A stretch of 34,138 nucleotides of DNA from Alphaproteobacteria bacterium (lineage in GTDB: Bacteria > Pseudomonadota > Alphaproteobacteria > Micropepsales > Micropepsaceae), in the NCBI GenBank assembly GCA_025361185.1, contig JANYAR010000093.1, positions 1-34,138 on the forward strand, read 5' to 3'. Position numbers and translations under genes: made by a program. Positions 25,154-31,876 of this stretch are shown here, in pieces; positions within the stretch are counted from its first letter, which is position 1; each line of letters begins with the position of its first letter. Below the pieces are notes generated by a model. The model searched no databases. It saw only the letters and a list, made by a program, of their open reading frames with translations, and was not told the origin of the DNA.

Positions 25154-26082
25154 CACGCGTCCTGCCCCAGCCAGGCAACACTTGCCACCGTGGCTGCCAA
25201 TATCAGATCGGCCGCCGCCAAAATCACCAGCACCGTGGCGACCGGCGTCACCGACACATTGGCCAACCCCGCCGCCGCAATGCCCGCGCCCACAAAGATC
25301 AGGTCCTTGTTGGGCACCAGCGGCAGCCGCGTCACCACCAGCCTGAGCGCCACGAATTGCAGGCAGGCCACGGCCGTGGGCAGCGCGCCTGACAATTCCC
25401 ACAGGCCGAACTCCACTGCCAGCACCAGCAATGACCGAATGAAATGAATGGCGAAGGTGGCGGCGATCTGCGCACGGCTCAGGGCCGTCAGCGTGCGGTG
25501 GCCCAGCACGAGTCCGGCGCAAAGGATCAGCGGCACGGTGCCGGCCAGCGCAAAGATCCAGCTATGCACATTCAGCGCTGCCGGAATCGTCAAGCCGCCA
25601 CTGGCCAGCAATGCCAGAACCATCAGATACACCATCACCAGGCCCGCGCCGCCCGACAGGAGATTGGAATCCTTGATGGCATGCACCAGCATGCCTGGCG
25701 CCAGCTTCAGCCGCGCTTGCGCCCAGAAATAGAAGAAGGCCTCGCCCGAATAATCCAGCATGAAGGTGTTGAGCAGGCGCTTGCGCAGGATCACCGCCAT
25801 GGGCGGGGTGTTCGCTGTGCCCCACAGGCCCCGATAGACAAAATAATCGCCGAAGGGCTGGAGAAAAAATTGCATCACCAGCAGAAGATAGAAACCGATA
25901 TTGCCGGGGCGCGCGATCCAGATCTGGCGCCAGCCCAGCTCGGCCAGACGCCGTCCGATCAGGACCAGCAAAACGATCGGGATGATCCAGCGCAGCAGCT
26001 GCAGGGCGCGCCTGCCGCCGGGATTGGCCGTGAGCCGGGCCAGCAGTCCGGATTCCGGGCCAAGGTCGGGCGCCTCGGTCAT
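25153..26082 (-). CDS. Conserved polytopic membrane protein (lysyl-PG-synthase-TM/UPF0104-like)
   Basis: This is a protein of 309 residues with about 7-8 hydrophobic segments and a short soluble N-terminus. The sequence DYFVYRGLW, RKRLLNTFMLDYSGEAFFYFWA and AIKDSNLLSGGAG resembles the flippase-like membrane domain family (YbhN/AglD2/MprF-TM), which accompanies many lipid-glycosylation operons, but the match is by pattern only. It has no catalytic signature that I recognise. It overlaps the SDR gene by ATGA (26079-26082) and the GT-C gene by 1 bp. By context it may move or position a lipid-linked substrate across the inner membrane. Confidence 0.6.
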   Translation of the reverse strand: MTEAPDLGPESGLLARLTANPGGRRALQLLRWIIPIVLLVLIGRRLAELGWRQIWIARPGNIGFYLLLVMQFFLQPFGDYFVYRGLWGTANTPPMAVILRKRLLNTFMLDYSGEAFFYFWAQARLKLAPGMLVHAIKDSNLLSGGAGLVMVYLMVLALLASGGLTIPAALNVHSWIFALAGTVPLILCAGLVLGHRTLTALSRAQIAATFAIHFIRSLLVLAVEFGLWELSGALPTAVACLQFVALRLVVTRLPLVPNKDLIFVGAGIAAAGLANVSVTPVATVLVILAAADLILAATVASVAWLGQDA

Positions 26083-26831
26083 GTGCGCGACAGAATCCAG
26101 CGCAGCAGCGCGCGCGGCAACAGGTTGGTAGCGGCCCGCATGACGCCATACTGCCAGGGCACCACGATGACCGCGGCCTTGGCGGCGATGCCGCGCTTGA
26201 TCACGGCAGCAGCAGCCTCGGGCGATATCAGGAAAGGCTTGGGCTCGGTAACCCGGCGGCTCATCGGCGTATCGATGAAGCCCGGCGAGACCAGGGTCAC
26301 CGTCACGCCATGCTTGGCCAAGCGCATACCCAAGGATTCGGCGAACAGGCGCAGCCCCGCCTTGGTCGCGGCATAGGTGGGCGCCATGGGCAGCGGATAG
26401 GATTCCACGATCGAGCCTACCAGCACGATCTGGCCCGCGCCGCGCCTGGCCATGGCGTCGGCCATCACATTGGCGGCCACGACCGGCGCCACGAAATTCA
26501 CTTCCGCGATCGCCTGGGCGGCCTGCGGTGTCTCGGCAAAGGCGTCCGCGGGGGCCGTGCCACCCAGTCCGGCATTGAAAACCACCAGATCGATGGGGGT
26601 CGCTGAATCGGTGGCTGCAAGCAGCGCCGCCAATCCCGCCGCGTCGCGCAGATCAAAAGACTGGGTGATGACGGCGGCGCCGCGCGCGCGGCACTGAGCG
26701 GCGATGTCGGTCAAACGCGCTTCATCCCTGCCCCACAAAAGAAGCGTTGCGCCACCCTGCGCATAGGCCTGCGCCAGAGCGGCGCCGATGCCGCTGGATG
26801 CACCGGTGATGAGAATGGTTTGCTTGGGCAT
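26079..26831 (-). CDS. Short-chain dehydrogenase/reductase, candidate 3-ketosphinganine reductase (CerR role)
   Basis: This is a classical SDR of 250 residues: the NAD(P)-binding TGASSGIG at 10-17, the NAG-type VFNAGLGG motif, the catalytic Ser in GSIVES and YAATK with the Tyr-x3-Lys pair, then SPGFIDTPM. An Arg after the second strand (LWGRDEAR) suggests NADPH preference. The C-terminal hydrophobic stretch with VVPWQYGVMRAATNLLPRALLRWIL looks membrane-associated, as in 3-ketodihydrosphingosine reductases. It heads the five-gene minus operon and is divergent from the bCerS-like gene. Reduction of the 3-keto group is the step otherwise missing from the cluster, so this role is likely but inferred; other SDR activities cannot be excluded. 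Confidence 0.8.
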   Translation of the reverse strand: MPKQTILITGASSGIGAALAQAYAQGGATLLLWGRDEARLTDIAAQCRARGAAVITQSFDLRDAAGLAALLAATDSATPIDLVVFNAGLGGTAPADAFAETPQAAQAIAEVNFVAPVVAANVMADAMARRGAGQIVLVGSIVESYPLPMAPTYAATKAGLRLFAESLGMRLAKHGVTVTLVSPGFIDTPMSRRVTEPKPFLISPEAAAAVIKRGIAAKAAVIVVPWQYGVMRAATNLLPRALLRWILSRT

Positions 26832-26844
26832 ATGTCTCGCGAGG

Positions 26845-26862
26845 TGCCGCTTCAGTGCGGCA
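26845..26862. promoter_or_regulatory. Dyad between divergent SDR and bCerS-like genes
   Basis: TGCCGC (26845-26850) and GCGGCA (26857-26862) form a 6-bp inverted repeat with a 6-nt loop. It lies in the 96-bp space between the two divergent start codons, where both promoters must lie. It may be an operator or just a hairpin. Confidence 0.3.
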
Positions 26863-26927
26863 ATTGCTTACTATCAAATCGGGGCCTGCGAGGCTATGGT
26901 GCCGCGTTTTTGCAGGAAAACCGGCCC

Positions 26928-28067
26928 TTGAGCGCACCCGTGGAAATCGTCCCGGTACAGACAAAGCGGCAATGGCACGACTTCCACCACCTGCCTTTCG
27001 CCCTCTACCAGGGTGATCCCAATTGGGTGCCGCCGCTGCTGCTGGAGCGGAAATTTCATTTCCAGGCCAAGCACAATCCCTATTTCCAGCATGCCCACGC
27101 CGCATTTTTCCTGGCCTATCGGGATGGGGTGCCGGTGGGGCGCATTACCGCCCAGATCGACCAGCTGCATCTGGATCGCTATCATGACGCAACCGGCCAT
27201 TTCGGCTTCATTGAAGCGGTGGATGACGCGGACGTGTTCGCCGCACTGCTGAAAGCGGCGGAACGTTGGTTGCACGGCCAGGGCATGAAACGGGTGATCG
27301 GGCCGGTCAGCTTTTCCCTGTGGGACCAGCCCGGACTCTTGGTCGAGGGTTTTGATACCCCGCCCTATGTGATGATGAATCATCACCTTCCCTATTACCA
27401 AAACCGCATCACCGCGCAGGGTTATCAGACGGCGGAAGACCTGATCGCCTATCGTTATGGTCCCGACGCATCGACCCGGACCTGGGACAAGTTGCTGGCC
27501 CGCGCCATGCGCGGCGGCGAGATCACCTTGCGCAACATTCATATGGACAAGCGCTTCAAGGGCGAAGTCGCCATGCTGCTGGACATCATCAACGATGCCT
27601 GGTCGGACAATTGGGGTTATGTGCGCATGACCCAGGCGGAGATCGACGAGCTGGCGAGTGTCCTCAAGCTGCTGCTGCGGCCCGGCGATGTGGCGATCGC
27701 GGAGTATCAAGGCAAGCCCGCCGCCTTCACCGCCATCTTTCCCAATCTCAACGAAGCCATCGCCGACATGAATGGCCGGCTGTTTCCGTTCAACTGGATC
27801 AAGCTGCTGTGGCGCATGAAAGTGAAGCGGCCCAAGACCGCGCGCATGCCGATGATGGGCGTGCGCAAGTCGCTGCAATCCTCGCCGGTGGGCGCGGCGC
27901 TGGCGCTGTCGGTGATGCGCTCGGTACGGGAATTCAATTTCTCGCGCGGCGTGGTGGACAGCGAACTGTCCTGGATCCTGGCGCGCAACACTCGCGTGCG
28001 CCATGTCATCGAAATGGTGGGCGGCGTGCCTTACAAGACCTATCGCGTCTACGAAAAACCGCTTTAA
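26928..28067 (+). CDS. Bacterial ceramide synthase-like GNAT acyltransferase (bCerS type)
   Basis: This protein of about 379 residues belongs to the family often labelled dATP pyrophosphohydrolase or GNAT N-acetyltransferase in Alphaproteobacteria. Its Caulobacter member is known as the bacterial ceramide synthase, which N-acylates the long-chain base. Landmarks: VEIVPVQTK start, FALYQGDPNWVPPLLLE, KHNPYFQHAHAAFFLA, VGRITAQID, GHFGFIEAVDD, the VIGPVSFSLWDQPGLLVEGFD segment and MMNHHLPYY. I place the start at TTG 26928, preceded by AGGA at 10 nt; a longer reading frame begins at 26820 but overlaps the divergent SDR start and adds no family-like sequence. GTG 26940 is another option. Its stop overlaps the convergent SprT-like stop. 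Family recognition is from memory of the family pattern. Confidence 0.78.
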   Translation: MSAPVEIVPVQTKRQWHDFHHLPFALYQGDPNWVPPLLLERKFHFQAKHNPYFQHAHAAFFLAYRDGVPVGRITAQIDQLHLDRYHDATGHFGFIEAVDDADVFAALLKAAERWLHGQGMKRVIGPVSFSLWDQPGLLVEGFDTPPYVMMNHHLPYYQNRITAQGYQTAEDLIAYRYGPDASTRTWDKLLARAMRGGEITLRNIHMDKRFKGEVAMLLDIINDAWSDNWGYVRMTQAEIDELASVLKLLLRPGDVAIAEYQGKPAAFTAIFPNLNEAIADMNGRLFPFNWIKLLWRMKVKRPKTARMPMMGVRKSLQSSPVGAALALSVMRSVREFNFSRGVVDSELSWILARNTRVRHVIEMVGGVPYKTYRVYEKPL

Positions 28068-28435
28068 AACGTCTCGGGATCGAAGCCGTGAACGGCGCAG
28101 ACCCGCTTGGCCAGTTTGCGGAATTTGGGATTGTGGTGGCCGCGCGCCGTGCCGGTCTCGTCCTGGTAGAGATGGATCATCTCATGCGCCATGGTGGAGA
28201 TCAGCATGTCGGTGGAATTCACCAGCGGCGCCGAGATGGCGATTTCGCTGAAACCGTCATCGCCGGACGCGCGCCGATGGCGGCCGCGAAAATGACCGAA
28301 GCGATCCTTGGCGCCCAGTACCCGAAACATCACCTGATCGGCATGCGGCAAACTCCAACGGCAAAAGGGCGGGCTGACGCGCAAATACTCATACGCGTTC
28401 TCCAACATGTCGGGCGTGAGGGTCAGTTTGGGCAT
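28064..28435 (-). CDS. SprT-like zinc metallopeptidase-type protein
   Basis: This is a small protein of 123 residues with the zinc-binding motif HEMIHLYQ (HExxH) followed by GHHNPKF, where a third ligand His is expected, as in SprT/Spartan-like domains. No second zinc-ribbon domain follows, so it is the short form. The start is taken at MPKLTLTP (28435); an upstream in-frame ATG at 28471 adds 12 residues without support. It is convergent with the bCerS-like gene, with overlapping stop codons. Function is unknown; it is probably not part of the lipid pathway. Confidence 0.75.
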   Translation of the reverse strand: MPKLTLTPDMLENAYEYLRVSPPFCRWSLPHADQVMFRVLGAKDRFGHFRGRHRRASGDDGFSEIAISAPLVNSTDMLISTMAHEMIHLYQDETGTARGHHNPKFRKLAKRVCAVHGFDPETF

Positions 28436-28562
28436 GGTCTTTGGCTCTAGGTGGCAAACCATAACGCACAAAGTGGCGGGGGGGACGCGGCAGCGCGTCG
28501 CGCCAAGAAGCTACTGATTTTATTAGGTTTTCCAGGTTATCCGTGTACGGAATCAGCCGTTA

Positions 28563-28576
28563 TGACAACGTTATAA
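28563..28576. promoter_or_regulatory. LacI/GntR-like operator candidate upstream of the aldolase-kinase pair
   Basis: TGACAACGTTATAA is an imperfect palindrome centred on CG with AACGTT in the middle, the layout of many LacI-family operators in Alphaproteobacteria. CGTTAT also repeats directly at 28558 and 28569 (11-bp spacing). It lies in the 344-bp gap before the aldolase gene. Confidence 0.3.
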
Positions 28577-28600
28577 AATTACAGGGCCGGGCCTGGAATT

Positions 28601-28726
28601 TTGCGAAAACCTCAAGGCCACACGGATCGTCCGGTCATCGTCATCAAGCAGTTGGGCCATGCCGTGCCCTTGGCCAAAGCGCTGGTAGAGGGCGTGAGCT
28701 TTTGGCTACCGGTTCCCAGGGCTTGA
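28601..28726 (+). pseudogene. Decayed N-terminal fragment of a KDPG/KHG aldolase
   Basis: In this frame the stretch from 28628 reads RPVIVIKQLGHAVPLAKALVEG before losing homology and reaching TGA at 28724-28726. This matches the N-terminal strand and helix of canonical Eda aldolases (PVIPVIVI...AVPLA.ALV.GG). The remaining about 170 residues are absent. It is not a duplicate of the intact aldolase that follows, whose equivalent region is IPVFFHADTEVCLKVIQA, so it derives from a different Eda subfamily. Confidence 0.6.
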
Positions 28727-28779
28727 GGCTATAAGGACGCCGCAAAAACGGGCCGGGATGGCCCTGTGGAGAATGTCGG

Positions 28780-29451
28780 ATGACTCACGATCGTATGGCG
28801 GTGCTGCAGGCGATGATGAGCCAGGGCATGATCCCGGTCTTTTTCCATGCCGACACCGAAGTCTGCCTCAAGGTGATCCAGGCCTGCGCCAACGGCGGCG
28901 CCAAGTGCATCGAGTTCACCAACCGCGACGACTTCGCGGCCCAGATATTTCTGGAGGTCGCGCGCCATTTCGCCAAGGCCGATCCCAGCGTCATCATGGG
29001 CGTGGGTTCGGTGGTAGATGCGCCGACGGCGGGTCTGTTCATTGCCAATGGCGCCAAGTTCGTGGTCGGGCCGATCCTCAACGCCGATGTGGCTAAGGTC
29101 TGCAACCGCCGCAAAATTCCCTACAGCCCCGGCTGCGGTTCGGCCTCGGAAATCTCCGCCGCCGAGGAGCTGGGCTGCGAGATCGTCAAGGTGTTTCCGG
29201 GTTCCAGCGTCGGCGGGCCCGAATTCGTCAAGAATGTCCTGGGGCCCATGCCCTGGACCCGCATCATGCCCACCGGCGGCGTCGATGCGTCGGAAGAGTC
29301 GTTGAAGAAGTGGTTCGGCGCCGGCATCGTCGCCTGCGGCATCGGCTCGAACCTCATCACCAAGGAGCTGCTGGCGGCCAAGGACTATGCCGGCATCGAG
29401 AAGAAGGTGGCCGAGACCATCGCCCTCATCAAGCGCATCCGGGGACAGTAA
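28780..29451 (+). CDS. eda: KDPG/KHG aldolase (2-dehydro-3-deoxyphosphogluconate aldolase)
   Basis: This enzyme cleaves 2-keto-3-deoxy-6-phosphogluconate to pyruvate and glyceraldehyde 3-phosphate, the last step of the Entner-Doudoroff and hexuronate routes. It is a 223-residue class I aldolase TIM barrel: Glu45 in KCIEFTNRD, GPILNADVAKVC (97-108), GCGSASEI (118-125) and the Schiff-base Lys137 in EIVKVFPGSSVGG, then RIMPTGGVDA. Sequence around residues 19-30 departs from the E. coli type and marks another subfamily. GGAG lies 8 nt before the ATG. The KDG kinase gene starts 3 nt after its stop, so the two form an operon that converts 2-keto-3-deoxygluconate to central metabolites. Confidence 0.88.
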   Translation: MTHDRMAVLQAMMSQGMIPVFFHADTEVCLKVIQACANGGAKCIEFTNRDDFAAQIFLEVARHFAKADPSVIMGVGSVVDAPTAGLFIANGAKFVVGPILNADVAKVCNRRKIPYSPGCGSASEISAAEELGCEIVKVFPGSSVGGPEFVKNVLGPMPWTRIMPTGGVDASEESLKKWFGAGIVACGIGSNLITKELLAAKDYAGIEKKVAETIALIKRIRGQ

Positions 29452-29454
29452 GCC

Positions 29455-30558
29455 ATGAGCGACGTGTTGAAGATCCGCGCCCAGGCCGATGTGCAGTGGG
29501 ACTGTGTCTCCTTCGGCGAGGTGATGCTGCGCTTCGATCCCGGCTTCGGCCGCGTGCGCACCGCCCGCCAGTTCCAGGTGTGGGAAGGCGGCGGCGAATA
29601 CAATGTCGCCCGCGCCATGCGCAAATGCTGGGGCAAGCGCGCCAGTGTCGTCACCGCCCTGCCGAAGAACGATCTGGGCTGGCTGGTGGAGGATTTCATC
29701 TGCCAGGGCGGCGTCGACACATCGCACATCATCTGGCGCGATTTCGACGGTCTGGGCCGCAACACGCGCGTCGGCCTCAACTTCACCGAAAAGGGCTTCG
29801 GCATCCGCGCCGCACTGGGCTGCTCGGACCGCGGCCACAGCGCCGCCTCGCAGATCAGGCCCGGCGAAGTGAACTGGGAAAAGCTGTTCGGCGAGGAAGG
29901 CGTGCGCTGGTTCCATACCGGCGGAATCTTCGCGGCGCTCGCCCCCAATACCTCCGAAGCGGTGATCGAGGCGGTGGAATGCGCCCGCAAGCACGGCACC
30001 GTGGTTTCCTACGACCTCAACTACCGCGCCAGCCTGTGGAAGAGCCAGGGCGGCAAGGACGGGGCGCAGAAGATAAACCGCCACATCGCGCAATATGTCG
30101 ATGTCATGATCGGCAATGAGGAAGACTTCACCGCTTGCCTCGGCTTTGAGGTCGAGGGCCTGGACGAGCATATCTCGGCCATCGATCCGGCGAACTTCAA
30201 GAAGATGATCGCCACCGCGGTGAAACAGTTCCCCAATTTCAAGGTCGCCGCTACCACCCTGCGCAACGCCAAGACGGCCAGCGTCAATGACTGGTCCGCC
30301 ATCCTGTATGCGGGCGGCGAATTCTACCAGTCCATGATGCGCGAGAATCTGGAGATTTACGATCGCGTCGGCGGCGGGGACGGCTTTGCCAGCGGCCTCG
30401 CCTATGGCTTCCTGGAAGGCAAGGGGCCGCAGGCAGCAGTGGAGTATGGCGCCGCGCACGGCGCGCTGGCCATGACCACGCCGGGCGACACCTCGATGGT
30501 CAATGTTGCGGAGGTCGAGGCCGTAATGAAGGGCAAGGGCGCGCGGGTGATCCGCTAG
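29455..30558 (+). CDS. kdgK: 2-keto-3-deoxygluconate kinase (PfkB/ribokinase family)
   Basis: This enzyme phosphorylates 2-keto-3-deoxygluconate to KDPG, the substrate of the aldolase encoded just upstream. The 367-residue PfkB fold includes FGEVMLRFDPG (20-30), substrate-side VWEGGGEYNVARA (42-54), SYDLNYRASLW (185-195) and the anion-hole/catalytic GGGDGFASG (306-314) with Asp309 as the general base. It is a little longer than typical KdgK (about 310) because of inserts around 60-90 and 225-245. Its last 21 codons are repeated downstream at 30736-30801, see that entry. Sugar specificity within PfkB is inferred from the aldolase neighbour. Confidence 0.85.
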   Translation: MSDVLKIRAQADVQWDCVSFGEVMLRFDPGFGRVRTARQFQVWEGGGEYNVARAMRKCWGKRASVVTALPKNDLGWLVEDFICQGGVDTSHIIWRDFDGLGRNTRVGLNFTEKGFGIRAALGCSDRGHSAASQIRPGEVNWEKLFGEEGVRWFHTGGIFAALAPNTSEAVIEAVECARKHGTVVSYDLNYRASLWKSQGGKDGAQKINRHIAQYVDVMIGNEEDFTACLGFEVEGLDEHISAIDPANFKKMIATAVKQFPNFKVAATTLRNAKTASVNDWSAILYAGGEFYQSMMRENLEIYDRVGGGDGFASGLAYGFLEGKGPQAAVEYGAAHGALAMTTPGDTSMVNVAEVEAVMKGKGARVIR

Positions 30559-30584
30559 CACCGGCCGCTCGCCCAAGCTGGCTT

Positions 30585-30723
30585 AGCTTTTCTTGTGAGC
30601 GTAGCGAACTAGAAAAGCTTGCCCCTCTTTGAGCGCAGCGAGGGAGGCGCGGCGTTGTCCATACGCTGTCGCTATGGACCTCGAAATAGTCCACTGGACT
30701 ATTTCGTTCGCCTTACGGCGAAC
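30585..30723. repeat. Run of five hairpins (REP/BIME-like palindromic element)
   Basis: Five consecutive inverted repeats lie between the two kdgK C-termini: AGCTTTTCT/AGAAAAGCT (30585-30593, 30611-30619); CCCTC/GAGGG (30623-30627, 30640-30644); GTCCATA/TATGGAC (30657-30663, 30673-30679); a 12-bp palindrome around 30694 (arms 30682-30693 and 30695-30706); and GTTCGCC/GGCGAAC (30706-30712, 30717-30723). The motif GAGCGYAGCGA occurs in the first two loops. This looks like a palindromic mobile repeat cluster; copy number elsewhere is unknown. Confidence 0.6.
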
Positions 30724-30735
30724 CGCTCCTTACCC

Positions 30736-30801
30736 TCGATGGTCAATGTCGCGGAAGTCGAAGCGGTGATGAAGGGCAAGGGCGCGCGGGTGATCCGCTA
30801 A
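30736..30801 (+). pseudogene. Second copy of the kdgK C-terminal tail
   Basis: Twenty-two codons including the stop encode exactly the same peptide as the end of kdgK (30493-30558). They differ from it at six codons, all silent: GTT/GTC, GAG/GAA twice, GCC/GCG, GTA/GTG and TAG/TAA. No kinase sequence precedes it, only the hairpin cluster. An open frame from 30619 reads into it but has no other gene-like content. Confidence 0.8.
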
Positions 30802-30807
30802 CGCCTC

Positions 30808-31848
30808 TCACCGCTTGACGTACTTCACAATCGCCTTCTGCTTGACCTGGGCGCTGTAGACCGCGCCCTTGCCGTCGGCCCACACCCCTTCGCCGGCGCT
30901 GGTGCCGGTGGTTTCCATCGTGGAGTCGGGATCAGGAATGAAGTCGGTGACGGTGCCGTCTTTCAGACTGCCGATGCGGATGCCGCGCTGCCAGCCGGGA
31001 TTATGGCCATAGCCGTCCTTGTTGGTGGATTCGGAGTCGGTGACATACATCACGTCATTGCGGTCGATCACGATGCCGCTGGGACGCCCGAACTGGGTGA
31101 GCTGGCCCAAGAGCTTGCCGTCCTGGGTGAAGACCTGGATGCGGTTGTTGTCGCGGTCGCCGACATAAAGATTGCCCTTGGAATCCAGCGCCAGGCAGTG
31201 CGGCATGCCGAATTGGCCGGGTCCGGTGCCCGAGGAGCCCCACTCTTTGATGAATTTGCCATTGGCATCGAATTTCATCACGCGCGGTGTGCCCTTGTAG
31301 TTGTTGGTATGGCTTTGCGCCACGAAGATGCTGCCGTCGGGCGCCACCAGCACGGCATTGGGCTCGGTGAAACCATCCGGGGCGCTGCCGGGCACACCCG
31401 GCTTACCCATGGTGCGCAGAAGTTTGCCGCTGGTATCGAACTCCATCACCGTATGGCCTTGGGTGCCTTTGCCGCCGGGCGGCACGCCATCCGTGATCCA
31501 CAGGTGATCCTTGCCGTCGATGGTGAAGCCGTGCGCAAACTGCAGCAGGCCCGCGCCGAACGCCTTGATGAAATTGCCCTTGGCGTCGAACTGCATGACG
31601 GGATCGAGCTTGCTGCCGACGCAGCTGTTAGCGGCGCAGCGATCCACCACCCAGACATTACCCTTGCTATCGCCCATCACCGCGCTGGAGGAACCCATGG
31701 GGCGGCCCGGCGGCAATTTGAAGAAACCGGGTACTTCCACATAGTGATTGGTCTTGGGATTGGGCGCAGCCTTGGGTTGGTCGGCGGGTTGCGCCAATGC
31801 GGCCAGCGGCCACGCAAACAATGCTGTCACAACAATGCGGAATTTCAT
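30808..31848 (-). CDS. Exported NHL-repeat beta-propeller protein
   Basis: This is a protein of 346 residues with a cleavable signal peptide (MKFRIVVTALFAWPLAALA-Q). The mature part consists of NHL/six-bladed beta-propeller repeats: repeated units of the form DSKGNVWVVD, DGKDHLWITD, APDGSIFVAQ, DSKGNLYVGDRDNNRIQVF and DRNDVMYVTD. Such propellers act as lyases, lactonases or binding scaffolds; none of these activities can be assigned. The start at 31848 is chosen because AAGGAG lies 8 nt upstream; an ATG two codons earlier (31854) sits only 2 nt from that site. It follows the carboxymuconolactone-decarboxylase-like gene on the same strand (28 bp) and is probably co-transcribed. Confidence 0.82.
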   Translation of the reverse strand: MKFRIVVTALFAWPLAALAQPADQPKAAPNPKTNHYVEVPGFFKLPPGRPMGSSSAVMGDSKGNVWVVDRCAANSCVGSKLDPVMQFDAKGNFIKAFGAGLLQFAHGFTIDGKDHLWITDGVPPGGKGTQGHTVMEFDTSGKLLRTMGKPGVPGSAPDGFTEPNAVLVAPDGSIFVAQSHTNNYKGTPRVMKFDANGKFIKEWGSSGTGPGQFGMPHCLALDSKGNLYVGDRDNNRIQVFTQDGKLLGQLTQFGRPSGIVIDRNDVMYVTDSESTNKDGYGHNPGWQRGIRIGSLKDGTVTDFIPDPDSTMETTGTSAGEGVWADGKGAVYSAQVKQKAIVKYVKR

Positions 31849-31876
31849 GGTCATTTCTCCTTCGGCGAAACGCTGC

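Noticed and set aside
28729..30576. 615-codon minus-strand open frame over eda and kdgK
   Set aside because: It is antisense to two well-supported enzymes and its own sequence shows no domain. Such shadows are common in high-GC DNA.
30619..30801. 60-codon frame ending in the duplicated kdgK tail as a real small gene
   Set aside because: Its first two thirds run through the hairpin cluster and look random. Only the copied tail is protein-like.
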